Shown piece after piece: positions 34,241 through 48,700 of a stretch of DNA of 64,000 bases. The stretch comes from Gonatopus flavifemur (Eukaryota > Arthropoda > Insecta > Hymenoptera > Dryinidae): NCBI GenBank assembly GCA_018340375.1, contig JAFFJZ010000002.1:63482001-63546000 (forward strand), read 5' to 3'. Under the pieces are notes generated by a model. The model saw only the letters and a program-made list of their open reading frames with translations, did no database searches and was not told the origin of the DNA. Positions within the stretch are counted from its first letter, which is position 1; each line of letters starts with the position of its first letter. A program made the translations under genes and the position numbers.

Positions 34241-35529
34241 TTTCAAAGTTCATTTTTTTTCAAAGTGTCTCAGAAGTGGTGTTCACTTTTCGTTTCGAAA
34301 GATTCTGAATCGATTGGTCTATACGTCCCGGAGAGAAATTTTTTTTTTTTTTTCACTCATTCTGCTCCAGGACTTTGAAAAATTTCAAAGTTCATTTTTT
34401 TCCAAAGTGTCTCAAAAGTGATGTTCACTTTTCGTTTCGAAAGATTCTGAATCGATTGGTCTATACGACCCAGAAAGAAATTTTTTTTTTTTTCACTCAT
34501 TCTGCTCCAGGACTTTGAAAAATTTCAAAGTTCGATTTTTTTCAAAGTGTCTCGAAAGTGATGTTCACTTTTCGTTCCGAAAGATTCTGAATCGATTGGT
34601 CTATACGACCCAGGAAGGAATTTTTTTTTTTTTTTCACTCATTCTGCTCCAGGACTTTGAAAAATTTCAAAGGTCATTTTTTTCCAAAGTGTCTCAAAAG
34701 TGATGTTCACTTTTCGTTTCGAGAGATTCTGAATCGATTGGTCTATACGACCCAGAAAGAAATTTTTTTTTTTTTTCACTCATTCTGCTCCAGGACTTTG
34801 AAAAATTTCAAAGGTCATTTTTTTCCAAAGTGTCTCAAAAGTGATGTTCACTTTTCGTTTCGAAAGATTCTGAATCGATTGGTCTATACGACCCAGAAAG
34901 AAATTTTTTTTTTTTTCACTCATTCTGCTCCAGGACTTTGAAAAATTTCAAAGTTCATTTTTTTTCAAAGTGTCTCAAAAGTGATGTTCACTTTTCGTTT
35001 CGAAAGATTCTGAATCGATTGGTCTATACGTCCCGGAGAGGAATTTTTTTTTTTTTTCACTCATTCTGCTCCAGGACTGAAAAATTTCAAAGTTCATTTT
35101 TTTTCAAAGTGTCTCAAAAGTGATGTTCACTTTTCGTTTCGAAAGATTCTGAATCGATTGGTCTATACGACCCAGGAAGGAATTTTTTTTTTTTTTTCAC
35201 TCATTCTGCTCCAGGACTTTGAAAAATTTCAAAGTTCATTTTTTTCCAAAGTGTCTCAAAAGTGGTGTTCACTTTTCGTTTCGAAAGATTCTGAATCGAT
35301 TGGTCTATACGACCCAGAGAGAAATTTTTTTTTTTTTCACTCATTCTGCTGCAGGACTTTGAAAAATTTCAAAGTTCATTTTTTTCCAAAGTGTCTCAAA
35401 AGTGGTGTTCACTTTTCGTTTCGAAAGATTCTGAATCGATTGGTCTATACGACCCAGAGAGAAATTTTTTTTTTTTTCACTCATTCTGCTGCAGGACTTT
35501 GAAAAATTTCAAAGTTCATTTTTTTTCAA

Positions 35530-37480
35530 AGTGTCTCAAAAGTAATGTTCACTTTTCGTTTCGAAAGATTCTGAATCGATTGGTCTATACGACCCAGGAA
35601 GGAATTTTTTTTTTTTTTCCACTCATTCTGCTCCAGGACTTTGAAAAATTTCAAAGTTCATTTTTTTCCAAAGTGTCTCAAAAGTGATGTTCACTTTTCG
35701 TTTCGAAAGATTCTGAATCGATTGGTCTATACGACCCAGGAAGGAATTTTTTTTTTTTTTTCACTCATTCTGCTCCAGGACTTTGAAAAATTTCAAAGTT
35801 CATTTTTTTCCAAAGTGTCTCAAAAGTGATGTTCACTTTTCGTTTCGAAAGATTCTGAATCGATTGGTCTATACGACCCAGAGAGAAATTTTTTTTTTTT
35901 TTCACTCATTCTGCTCCAGGACTTTGAAAAATTTCAAAGTTCATTTTTTTCCAAAGTGTCTCAAAAGTGATGTTCACTTTTCGTTCCGAAAGATTCTGAA
36001 TCGATTGGTCTATACGACCCAGGAAGGAATTTTTTGTTTTTTTCACTCTTTCTACTCCAGGACTTTGAAAAATTTCAAAGTTCATTTTTTTCCAAAGTGT
36101 CTCAAAAGTGGTGTTCACTTTTCATTTCGAAAGATTCTGAATCGATTGGTCTATACGACCCAGAGAGAAATTTTTTTTTTTTTTCACTCATTCTGCTGCA
36201 GGACTTTGAAAAATTTCAAAGTTCATTTTTTTCCAAAGTGTCTCAAAAGTGGTGTTCACTTTTCGTTTCGAAAGATTCTGAATCGATTGGTCTATACGAC
36301 CCAGAGAGAAATTTTTTTTTTTTTCACTCATTCTGCTGCAGGACTTTGAAAAATTTCAAAGTTCATTTTTTTCCAAAGTGTCTCAAAAGTGGTGTTCACT
36401 TTTCGTTTCGAAAGATTCTGAATCGATTGGTCTATACGACCCAGAGAGAAATTTTTTTTTTTTTTCACTCATTCTGCTCCAGGACTTTGAAAAATTTCAA
36501 AGTTCATTTTTTTCCAAAGTGTCTCGAAAGTGGTGTTCACTTTTCGTTTCGAAAGATTCTGAATCGATTGGTCTATACGACCCAGAGAGAAATTTTTTTT
36601 TTTTTTCACTCATTCTGCTGCAGGACTTTGAAAAATTTCAAAGTTCATTTTTTTCCAAAGTGTCTCAAAAGTGGTGTTCACTTTTCGTTTCGAAAGATTC
36701 TGAATCGATTGGTCTATACGACCCAGAGAGAAATTTTTTTTTTTTTTCACTCATTCTGCTCCAGGACTTTGAAAAATTTCAAAGTTCATTTTTTTCCAAA
36801 GTGTCTCAAAAGTGATGTTCACTTTTCGTTTCGAAAGATTCTGAATCGATTGGTCTATACGACCCAGAAAGAAATTTTTTTTTTTTTTCACTCATTCTGC
36901 TCCAGGACTTTGAAAAATTTCAAAGTTCATTTTTTTTCAAAGTGTCTCAAAAGTAATGTTCACTTTCCGTTTCGAAAGATTCTGAATCGATTGGTCTATA
37001 CGTCCCGGAGAGAAATTTTTTTTTTTTTTTCACTCATTCTGCTCCAGGACTTTGAAAAATTTCAAAGTTCATTTTTTTCCAAAGTGTCTCAAAAGTGGTG
37101 TTCACTTTTCGTTTCGAAAGATTCTGAATCGATTGGTCTATACGACCCAGAAAGAAATTTTTTTTTTTTTTTCACTCATTGTGCTCCAGGACTTTGAAAA
37201 ATTTCAGAGTTCATTTTTTTTCAAAGTGTCTCAAAAGTGGTGTTCACTTTTCGTTTCAAAAGATTCTGAATCGATTGGTCTATACGACCCAGGAAGGAAT
37301 TTTTTGTTTTTTTCACTCATTCTGCTCCAGGACTTTGAAAAATTTCAAAGTTCATTTTTTTCCAAAGTGTCTCAAAAGTGATGTTCACTTTTTGTTTCGA
37401 AAGATTCTGAATCGATTGGTCTATACGACCCAGAAAGAAATTTTTTTTTTTTTCACTCATTCTGCTCCAGGACTTTGAAA
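35530..37480 (+). repeat. Higher-order satellite block, second copy (about 14 units)
   Basis: This is the downstream partner of 32,290-34,240, with the same order of unit variants. The two differ mainly in T-run length and in scattered TCC/TTC changes, for example a TTTTTTGTTTTTTT run near 36,031 and 37,300 where the first copy has pure T. A recent duplication of about 3.2 kb by unequal exchange would explain it. Confidence 0.8.
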
Positions 37481-37849
37481 AATTTCAAAGTTCATTTTTT
37501 TCCAAAGTGTCTCAAAAGTGATGTTCACTTTTCGTTTCGAAAGATTCTGAATCGATTGGTCTATACGACCCAGAGAGAAATTTTTTTTTTTTTTCACTCA
37601 TTCTGCTGCAGGACTTTGAAAAATTTCAAAGTTCATTTTTTTCCAAAGTGTCTCAAAAGTGATGTTCACTTTTCGTTTCGAAAGATTCTGAATCGATTGG
37701 TCTATACGACCCAGAGAGAAATTTTTTTTTTTTTTTCACTCATTCTGCTCCAGGACTTTGAAAAATTTCAAAGTTCATTTTTTTTCAAAGTGTCTCAAAA
37801 GTAATGTTCACTTTTCGTTTCGAAAGATTCTGAATCGATTGGTCTATAC

Positions 37850-40800
37850 GTCCCGGAGAGAAATTTTTTTTTTTTTTTCACTCATTCTGCTCCAGGACTT
37901 TGAAAAATTTCAGAGTTCATTTTTTTTCAAATTGTCTCAAAAGTGGTGTTCACTTTTCGTTTCAAAAGATTCTGAATCGATTGGTCTATACCACCCAGAG
38001 AGAAATTTTTTTTTTTTTTCACTCATTCTGCTGCAGGACTTTGAAAAATTTCAAAGTTCATTTTTTTTCAAAGTGTCTCAAAAGTGGTGTTCACTTTTCG
38101 TTTCGAAAGATTCTGAATCGATTGGTCTATACGACCCAGGAAGGAATTTTTTTTTTTTTTCACTCATTCTGCTCCAGGACTTTGAAAAATTTCAAAGTTC
38201 ATTTTTTTCCAAAGTGTCTCAAAAGTGGTGTTCACTTTTCGTTTCGAAAGATTCTGAATCGATTGGTCTATACGACCCAGAGAGAAATTTTTTTTTTTTT
38301 TCACTCATTCTGCTCCAGGACTTTGAAAAATTTCAGAGTTCATTTTTTTTCAAAGTGTCTCAAAAGTGGTGTTCACTTTTCGTTTCAAAAGATTCTGAAT
38401 CGATTGGTCTATACGTCCCGGAGAGAAATTCTTTTTTTTTTTTCACTCATTGTGCTCCAGGACTTTGAAAAATTTCAGAGTTCATTTTTTTTCAAAGTGT
38501 CTCAAAAGTGGTGTTCACTTTTCGTTTCAAAAGATTCTGAATCGATTGGTCTATACGACCCAGGAAGGAATTTTTTTTTTTTTTTCACTCATTCTGCTCC
38601 AGGACTTTGAAAAATTTCAAAGTTCATTTTTTTCCAAAGTGTCTCAAAAGTGATGTTCACTTTTTGTTTCGGAAGATTCTGAATCGATTGGTCTATACGA
38701 CCCAGAGAGAAATTTTTTTTTTTTTCACTCATTCTGCTCCAGGACTTTGAAAAATTTCAAAGTTCATTTTTTTCCAAAGTGTCTCAAAAGTGATGTTCAC
38801 TTTTCGTTTCGAAAGATTCTGAATCGATTGGTCTATACGACCCAGAAAGAAATTTTTTTTTTTTTCCACTCATTCTGCTCCAGGACTTTGAAAAATTCCA
38901 AAGTTCATTTTTTTTCAAAGTGTCTCAAAAGTAATGTTCACTTTTCGTTTCGGAAGATTCTGAATCGATTGGTCTATACGTCCCGGAGAGAAATTTTTTT
39001 TTTTTTTCCACTCATTGTGCTCCAGGACTTTGAAAAATTTCAGAGTTCATTTTTTTTCAAATTGTCTCAAAAGTGGTGTTCACTTTTCGTTTCAAAAGAT
39101 TCTGAATCGATTGGTCTATACCACCCAGAGAGAAATTTTTTTTTTTTTTCACTCATTCTGCTGCAGGACTTTGAAAAATTTCAAAGTTCTTTTTTTTTCG
39201 AAGTGTCTCAAAAGTGGTGTTCACTTTTCGTTTCGAAAGATTCTGAATCGATTGGTCTATACGTCCCGGAGAGAAATTTTTTTTTTTTTTTCACTCATTC
39301 TGCTCCAGGACTTTGAAAAATTTCAAAGTTCATTTTTTTTCAAGGTGTCTCAAAAGTAATGTTCACTTTCCGTTCCGAAAGATTCTGAATCGATTGGTCT
39401 ATACGTCCCGGAGAGAAATTTTTTTTTTTTTTTCACTCATTCTGCTCCAGGACTTTGAAAAATTTCAAAGTTCATTTTTTTCCAAAGTGTCTCAAAAGTG
39501 GTGTTCACTTTTCGTTTCGGAAGATTCTGAATCGATTGGTCTATACGACCCAGAAAGAAATTTTTTTTTTTTTTTCACTCATTGTGCTCCAGGACTTTGA
39601 AAAATTTCAGAGTTCATTTTTTTTCAAAGTGTCTCAAAAGTGGTGTTCACTTTTCGTTTCGAAAGATTCTGAATCGATTGGTCTATACGACCCAGGAAGG
39701 AATTTTTTTTTTTTTTCACTCATTCTGCTCCAGGACTTTGAAAAATTTCAAAGTTCATTTTTTTCCAAAGTGTCTCAAAAGTGATGTTCACTTTTTGTTT
39801 CGAAAGATTCTGAATCGATTGGTCTATACGACCCAGAAAGAAATTTTTTTTTTTTTTCACTCATTCTGCTCCAGGACTTTGAAAAATTTCAAAGTTCATT
39901 TTTTTCCAAAGTGTCTCAAAAGTGATGTTCACTTTTCGTTTCGAAAGATTCTGAATCGATTGGTCTATACGACCCAGAAAGAAATTTTTTTTTTTTTTTC
40001 ACTCATTCTGCTCCAGGACTTTGAAAAATTTCAAAGTTCATTTTTTTTCAAAGTGTCTCAAAAGTAATGTTCACTTTCCGTTTCGGAAGATTCTGAATCG
40101 ATTGGTCTATACGTCCCGGAGAGAAATTTTTTTTTTTTTCACTCATTCTGCTCCAGGACTTTGAAAAATTTCAGAGTTCATTTTTTTTCAAAGTGTCTCA
40201 AAAGTGGTGTTCACTTTTCGTTTCAAAAGATTCTGAATCGATTGGTCTATACCACCCAGAGAGAAATTTTTTTTTTTTTTCACTCATTCTGCTGCAGGAC
40301 TTTGAAAAATTTCAAAGTTCATTTTTTTTCAAAGTGTCTCAAAAGTGGTGTTCACTTTTCGTTTCGAAAGATTCTGAATCGATTGGTCTATACGTCCCGG
40401 AGAGAAATTTTTTTTTTTTTTCACTCATTCTGCTCCAGGACTTTGAAAAATTTCAAAGTTCATTTTTTTCCAAAGTGTCTCAAAAGTGATGTTCACTTTT
40501 CGTTTCGAAAGATTCTGAATCGATTGGTCTATACGACCCAGAAAGAAATTTTTTTTTTTTTTCACTCATTCTGCTCCAGGACTTTGAAAAATTCCAAAGT
40601 TCATTTTTTTTCAAAGTGTCTCAAAAGTAATGTTCACTTTTCGTTTCGAAAGATTCTGAATCGATTGGTCTATACGTCCCGGAGAGAAATTTTTTTTTTT
40701 TTCCACTCATTGTGCTCCAGGACTTTGAAAAATTTCAGAGTTCATTTTTTTTCAAAGTGTCTCAAAAGTGGTGTTCACTTTTCGTTTCAAAAGATTCTGA

Positions 40801-43800
40801 ATCGATTGGTCTATACCACCCAGAGAGAAATTTTTTTTTTTTTTCACTCATTCTGCTGCAGGACTTTGAAAAATTTCAAAGTTCATTTTTTTTCAAAGTG
40901 TCTCAAAAGTGGTGTTCACTTTTCGTTTCGAAAGATTCTGAATCGATTGGTCTATACGTCCCGGAGAGAAATTCTTTTTTTTTTTTCACTCATTGTGCTC
41001 CAGGACTTTGAAAAATTTCAGAGTTCATTTTTTTTCAAAGTGTCTCAAAAGTGGTGTTCACTTTTCGTTTCAAAAGATTCTGAATCGATTGGTCTATACG
41101 ACCCAGGAAGGAATTTTTTTTTTTTTTTCACTCATTCTGCTCCAGGACTTTGAAAAATTTCAAAGTTCATTTTTTTCCAAAGTGTCTCAAAAGTGATGTT
41201 CACTTTTTGTTTCGAAAGATTCTGAATCGATTGGTCTATACGACCCAGAAAGAAATTTTTTTTTTTTTTCCACTCATTCTGCTCCAGGACTTTGAAAAAT
41301 TCCAAAGTTCATTTTTTTTCAAAGTGTCTCAAAAGTAATGTTCACTTTTCGTTTCGAAAGATTCTGAATCGATTGGTCTATACGTCCCGGAGAGAAATTT
41401 TTTTTTTTTTCCACTCATTGTGCTCCAGGACTTTGAAAAATTTCAGAGTTCATTTTTTTTCAAATTGTCTCAAAAGTGGTGTTCACTTTTCGTTTCAAAA
41501 GATTCTGAATCGATTGGTCTATACCACCCAGAGAGAAATTTTTTTTTTTTTTCACTCATTCTGCTGCAGGACTTTGAAAAATTTCAAAGTTCTTTTTTTT
41601 TCAAAGTGTCTCAAAAGTGGTGTTCACTTTTCGTTTCGAAAGATTCTGAATCGATTGGTCTATACGACCCAGGAAGGAATTTTTTTTTTTTTTTCACTCA
41701 TTCTGCTCCAGGACTTTGAAAAATTTCAAAGTTCATTTTTTTCCAAAGTGTCTCAAAAGTGATGTTCACTTTTCGTTTCGAAAGATTCTGAATCGATTGG
41801 TCTATACGACCCAGAAAGAAATTTTTTTTTTTTTTCACTCATTCTGCTCCAGGACTTTGAAAAATTTCAAAGTTCATTTTTTTCCAAAGTGTCTCAAAAG
41901 TGATGTTCACTTTTCGTTTCGAAAGATTCTGAATCGATTGGTCTATACGACCCAGAGAGAAATTTTTTTTTTTTTTCACTCATTCTGCTGCAGGACTTTG
42001 AAAAATTTCAAAGTTCATTTTTTTCCAAAGTGTCTCAAAAGTGATGTTCACTTTTCGTTTCGAAAGATTCTGAATCGATTGGTCTATACGACCCAGAGAG
42101 AAATTTTTTTTTTTTTTCACTCATTCTGCTCCAGGACTTTGAAAAATTTCAAAGTTCATTTTTTTTCAAAGTGTCTCAAAAGTAATGTTCACTTTCCGTT
42201 TCGAAAGATTCTGAATCGATTGGTCTATACGTCCCGGAGAGAAATTTTTTTTTTTTTTCACTCATTCTGCTCCAGGACTTTGAAAAATTTCAAAGTTCAT
42301 TTTTTTCCAAAGTGTCTCAAAAGTGATGTTCACTTTTCGTTTCAAAAGATTCTGAATCGATTGGTCTATACCACCCAGAGAGAAATTTTTTTTTTTTTTC
42401 ACTCATTCTGCTGCAGGACTTTGAAAAATTTCAAAGTTCTTTTTTTTTCAAAGTGTCTCAAAAGTGGTGTTCACTTTTCGTTTCGAAAGATTCTGAATCG
42501 ATTGGTCTATACGTCCCGGAGAGAAATTTTTTTTTTTTTTTCACTCATTCTGCTCCAGGACTTTGAAAAATTTCAAAGTTCATTTTTTTCCAAAGTGTCT
42601 CAAAAGTGATGTTCACTTTTCGTTCCGAAAGATTCTGAATCGATTGGTCTATACGACCCAGGAAGGAATTTTTTTTTTTTTTTCACTCATTCTGCTCCAG
42701 GACTTTGAAAAATTTCAAAGTTCATTTTTTTCCAAAGTGTCTCAAAAGTGGTGTTCACTTTTCGTTTCGAAAGATTCTGAATCGATTGGTCTATACGACC
42801 CAGAGAGAAATTTTTTTTTTTTTTCACTCATTCTGCTGCAGGACTTTGAAAAATTTCAAAGTTCATTTTTTTCCAAAGTGTCTCAAAAGTGGTGTTCACT
42901 TTTCGTTTCGAAAGATTCTGAATCGATTGGTCTATACGACCCAGGAAGGAATTTTTTTTTTTTTTCACTCATTCTGCTCCAGGACTTTGAAAAATTTCAA
43001 AGTTCATTTTTTTCCAAAGTGTCTCAAAAGTGGTGTTCACTTTTCGTTTCGAAAGATTCTGAATCGATTGGTCTATACGACCCAGAGAGAAATTTTTTTT
43101 TTTTTTCACTCATTCTGCTGCAGGACTTTGAAAAATTTCAAAGTTCTTTTTTTTTCAAAGTGTCTCAAAAGTGGTGTTCACTTTTCGTTTCGAAAGATTC
43201 TGAATCGATTGGTCTATACGTCCCGGAGAGAAATTCTTTTTTTTTTTTCACTCATTGTGCTCCAGGACTTTGAAAAATTTCAGAGTTCATTTTTTTTCAA
43301 AGTGTCTCAAAAGTGGTGTTCACTTTTCGTTTCAAAAGATTCTGAATCGATTGGTCTATACGACCCAGGAAGGAATTTTTTTTTTTTTTCCACTCATTCT
43401 GCTCCAGGACTTTGAAAAATTTCAAAGTTCATTTTTTTCCAAAGTGTCTCAAAAGTGATGTTCACTTTTTGTTTCGAAAGATTCTGAATCGATTGGTCTA
43501 TACGACCCAGAGAGAAATTTTTTTTTTTTTTCACTCATTCTGCTCCAGGACTTTGAAAAATTTCAAAGTTCATTTTTTTCCAAAGTGTCTCAAAAGTGAT
43601 GTTCACTTTTCGTTTCGAAAGATTCTGAATCGATTGGTCTATACGACCCAGAAAGAAATTTTTTTTTTTTTTCACTCATTCTGCTCCAGGACTTTGAAAA
43701 ATTTCAAAGTTCATTTTTTTTCAAAGTGTCTCAAAAGTAATGTTCACTTTTCGTTTCGGAAGATTCTGAATCGATTGGTCTATACGTCCCGGAGAGAAAT

Positions 43801-45760
43801 TTTTGTTCACTCATTGTGCTCCAGGACTTTGAAAAATTTCAGAGTTCATTTTTTTTCAAAGTGTCTCAAAAGTGGTGATCACTTTTCGTTTCAAAAGATT
43901 CTGAATCGATTGGTCTATACCACCCAGAGAGAAATTTTTTTTTTTTTTCACTCATTCTGCTGCAGGACTTTGAAAAATTTCAAAGTTCATTTTTTTCCAA
44001 AGTGTCTCAAAAGTGGTGTTCACTTTTCGTTTCGAAAGATTCTGAATCGATTGGTCTATACGACCCAGAGAGAAATTTTTTTTTTTTTTCACTCATTCTG
44101 CTCCAGGACTTTGAAAAATTTCAAAGTTCATTTTTTTTCAAGGTGTCTCAAAAGTAATGTTCACTTTCCGTTCCGAAAGATTCTGAATCGATTGGTCTAT
44201 ACGTCCCGGAGAGAAATTTTTTTTTTTTTTTCACTCATTCTGCTCCAGGACTTTGAAAAATTTCAAAGTTCATTTTTTTCCAAAGTGTCTCAAAAGTGGT
44301 GTTCACTTTTCGTTTCGAAAGATTCTGAATCGATTGGTCTATACGACCCAGAGAGAAATTTTTTTTTTTTTTTCACTCATTCTGCTCCAGGACTTTGAAA
44401 AATTTCAGAGTTCATTTTTTTTCAAAGTGTCTCAAAAGTGGTGTTCACTTTTCGTTTCAAAAGATTCTGAATCGATTGGTCTATACGACCCAGGAAGGAA
44501 TTTTTTTTTTTTTCACTCATTCTGCTCCAGGACTTTGAAAAATTTCAAAGTTCATTTTTTTCCAAAGTGTCTCAAAAGTGATGTTCACTTTTTGTTTCGA
44601 AAGATTCTGAATCGATTGGTCTATACGACCCAGAAAGAAATTTTTTTTTTTTTTCACTCATTCTGCTCCAGGACTTTGAAAAATTTCAAAGTTCATTTTT
44701 TTCCAAAGTGTCTCAAAAGTGATGTTCACTTTTCGTTTCGAAAGATTCTGAATCGATTGGTCTATACGACCCAGAAAGAAATTTTTTTTTTTTTTCACTC
44801 ATTCTGCTCCAGGACTTTGAAAAATTTCAAAGTTCATTTTTTTTCAAAGTGTCTCAAAAGTAATGTTCACTTTCCGTTTCGGAAGATTCTGAATCGATTG
44901 GTCTATACGTCCCGGAGAGAAATTTTTTTTTTTTTTTCACTCATTGTGCTCCAGGACTTTGAAAAATTTCAGAGTTCATTTTTTTTCAAAGTGTCTCAAA
45001 AGTGGTGTTCACTTTTCGTTTCAAAAGATTCTGAATCGATTGGTCTATACCACCCAGAGAGAAATTTTTTTTTTTTTTCACTCATTCTGCTGCAGGACTT
45101 TGAAAAATTTCAAAGTTCATTTTTTTTCAAAGTGTCTCAAAAGTGGTGTTCACTTTTCGTTTCGAAAGATTCTGAATCGATTGGTCTATACGTCCCGGAG
45201 AGAAATTTTTTTTTTTTTTTCACTCATTCTGCTCCAGGACTTTGAAAAATTTCAAAGTTCATTTTTTTCCAAAGTGTCTCAAAAGTGATGTTCACTTTTC
45301 GTTTCGAAAGATTCTGAATCGATTGGTCTATACGACCCAGAAAGAAATTTTTTTTTTTTTTCACTCATTCTGCTCCAGGACTTTGAAAAATTTCAAAGTT
45401 CATTTTTTTTCAAAGTGTCTCAAAAGTAATGTTCACTTTTCGTTTCGAAAGATTCTGAATCGATTGGTCTATACGTCCCGGAGAGAAATTTTTTTTTTTT
45501 TTCCACTCATTGTGCTCCAGGACTTTGAAAAATTTCAGAGTTCATTTTTTTTCAAAGTGTCTCAAAAGTGGTGTTCACTTTTCGTTTCAAAAGATTCTGA
45601 ATCGATTGGTCTATACCACCCAGAGAGAAATTTTTTTTTTTTTTCACTCATTCTGCTGCAGGACTTTGAAAAATTTCAAAGTTCATTTTTTTTCAAAGTG
45701 TCTCAAAAGTAATGTTCACTTTTCGTTTCGAAAGATTCTGAATCGATTGGTCTATACGTC
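37850..45760 (+). repeat. Satellite domain marked by CCACCCAG and CAGAGTTC variants
   Basis: The variant CTATACCACCCAGAG occurs nine times in the window, all in this domain: 37991, 39121, 40252, 40816, 41524, 42371, 43920, 45050, 45616. Successive distances are 1130, 1131, 564, 708, 847, 1549, 1130 and 566, close to 8, 8, 4, 5, 6, 11, 8 and 4 units. Each is normally preceded by a unit with TTTCAGAGTTC and TTTCAAAAGATTC, so a variant combination has been copied as a block. The shortest T run of the array (TTTTTGTT) is at about 43,800. Confidence 0.82.
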
Positions 45761-48700
45761 CCGGAGAGAAATTTTTTTTTTTTTTTCACTCATTCTGCTC
45801 CAGGACTTTGAAAAATTTCAAAGTTCATTTTTTTCCAAAGTGTCTCAAAAGTGGTGTTCACTTTTCGTTTCGAAAGATTCTGAATCGATTGGTCTATACG
45901 ACCCAGGAAGGAATTTTTTTTTTTTTTTCACTCATTCTGCTCCAGGACTTTGAAAAATTTCAAAGTTCATTTTTTTCCAAAGTGTCTCAAAAGTGATGTT
46001 CACTTTTCGTTTCGAAAGATTCTGAATCGATTGGTCTATACGACCCAGAAAGAAATTTTTTTTTTTTTTCACTCATTCTGCTCCAGGACTTTGAAAAATT
46101 TCAAAGTTCATTTTTCCCAAAGTGTCTCAAAAGTGATGTTCACTTTTCGTTTCGAAAGATTCTGAATCGATTGGTCTATACGACCCAGAAAGAAATTTTT
46201 TTTTTTTTTCACTCATTCTGCTCCAGGACTTTGAAAAATTTCAAAGTTCATTTTTTTCCAAAGTGTCTCAAAAGTGATGTTCACTTTTCGTTTCGAAAGA
46301 TTCTGAATCGATTGGTCTATACGACCCAGAGAGGAATTTTTTTTTTTTTTCACTCATTCTGCTCCAGGACTTTGAAAAATTTCAAAGTTCATTTTTTTCC
46401 AAAGTGTCTCAAAAGTGATGTTCACTTTTCGTTTCGAAAGATTCTGAATCGATTGGTCTATACGACCCAGAAAGAAATTTTTTTTTTTTTTCACTCATTC
46501 TGCTCCAGGACTTTGAAAAATTTCAAAGTTCATTTTTTTTCAAAGTGTCTCAAAAGTGGTGTTCACTTTTCGTTTCGAAAGATTCTGAATCGATTGGTCT
46601 ATACGACCCAGAGAGAAATTTTTTTAGTATTTCACTCATTCTGCTGCAGGACTTTGAAAAATTTCAAAGTTCATTTTTTTCCAAAGTGTCTCAAAAGTGG
46701 TGTTCACTTTTCGTTTCGAAAGATTCTGAATCGATTGGTCTATACGACCCAGAGAGAAATTTTTTTTTTTTTTCACTCATTCTGCTGCAGGACTTTGAAA
46801 AATTTCAAAGTTCATTTTTTTCCAAAGTGTCTCAAAAGTGGTGTTCACTTTTCGTTTCGAAAGATTCTGAATCGATTGGTCTATACGACCCAGAAAGAAA
46901 TTTTTTTTTTTTTTCACTCATTCTGCTCCAGGACTTTGAAAAATTTCAAAGTTCATTTTTTTCCAAAGTGTCTCAAAAGTGATGTTCACTTTTCGTTTCG
47001 AAAGATTCTGAATCGATTGGTCTATACGACCCAGGAAGGAATTTTTTTTTTTTTTAACTCATTCTGCTCCAGGACTTTGAAAAATTTCAAAGTTCATTTT
47101 TTTCCAAAGTGTCTCAAAAGTGGTGTTCACTTTTCGTTTCGAAAGATTCTGAATCGATTGGTCTATACGACCCAGGAAGGAATTTTTTTTTTTTTTCACT
47201 CATTCTGCTCCAGGACTTTGAAAAATTTCAAAGTTCATTTTTTTCCAAAGTGTCTCAAAAGTGATGTTCACTTTCCGTTTCGAAAGATTCTGAATCGATT
47301 GGTCTATACGACCCAGAAAGAAATTTTTTTTTTTTTTCACTCATTCTGCTCCAGGACTTTGAAAAATTTCAAAGTTCATTTTTTTTCAAAGTGTCTCAAA
47401 AGTAATGTTCACTTTTCGTTTCGAAAGATTCTGAATCGATTGGTCTATACGACCCAGGAAGGAATTTTTTTTTTTTTTCCACTCATTCTGCTCCAGGACT
47501 TTGAAAAATTTCAAAGTTCATTTTTTTCCAAAGTGTCTCAAAAGTGATGTTCACTTTTCGTTTCGAAAGATTCTGAATCGATTGGTCTATACGACCCAGA
47601 GAGAAATTTTTTTTTTTTTTCACTCATTCTGCTCCAGGACTTTGAAAAATTTCAAAGTTCATTTTTTTCCAAAGTGTCTCAAAAGTGGTGTTCACTTTTC
47701 GTTTCGAAAGATTCTGAATCGATTGGTCTATACGACCCAGGAAGGAATTTTTTTTTTTTTTTCACTCATTCTGCTCCAGGACTTTGAAAAATTTCAAAGT
47801 TCATTTTTTTCCAAAGTGTCTCAAAAGTGATGTTCACTTTTCGTTTCGAAAGATTCTGAATCGATTGGTCTATACGACCCAGAAAGAAATTTTTTTTTTT
47901 TTTCACTCATTCTGCTCCAGGACTTTGAAAAATTTCAAAGTTCATTTTTTTTCAAAGTGTCTCAAAAGTAATGTTCACTTTTCGTTTCGAAAGATTCTGA
48001 ATCGATTGGTCTATACGACCCAGGAAGGAATTTTTTTTTTTTTTCCACTCATTCTGCTCCAGGACTTTGAAAAATTTCAAAGTTCATTTTTTTCCAAAGT
48101 GTCTCAAAAGTGATGTTCACTTTTCGTTTCGAAAGATTCTGAATCGATTGGTCTATACGACCCAGAGAGAAATTTTTTTTTTTTTTCACTCATTCTGCTC
48201 CAGGACTTTGAAAAATTTCAAAGTTCATTTTTTTCCAAAGTGTCTCAAAAGTGGTGTTCACTTTTCATTTCGAAAGATTCTGAATCGATTGGTCTATACG
48301 ACCCAGAGAGAAATTTTTTTTTTTTTTCACTCATTCTGCTCCAGGACTTTGAAAAATTTCAAAGTTCATTTTTTTCCAAAGTGTCTCAAAAGTGATGTTC
48401 ACTTTTCGTTCCGAAAGATTCTGAATCGATTGGTCTATACGACCCAGGAAGGAATTTTTTTTTTTTTTCACTCATTCTGCTCCAGGACTTTGAAAAATTT
48501 CAAAGTTCATTTTTTTCCAAAGTGTCTCAAAAGTGGTGTTCACTTTTCGTTTCGAAAGATTCTGAATCGATTGGTCTATACGACCCAGAGAGAAATTTTT
48601 TTTTTTTTTCACTCATTCTGCTCCAGGACTTTGAAAAATTTCAAAGTTCATTTTTCCCAAAGTGTCTCAAAAGTGGTGTTCACTTTCCGTTTCGAAAGAT

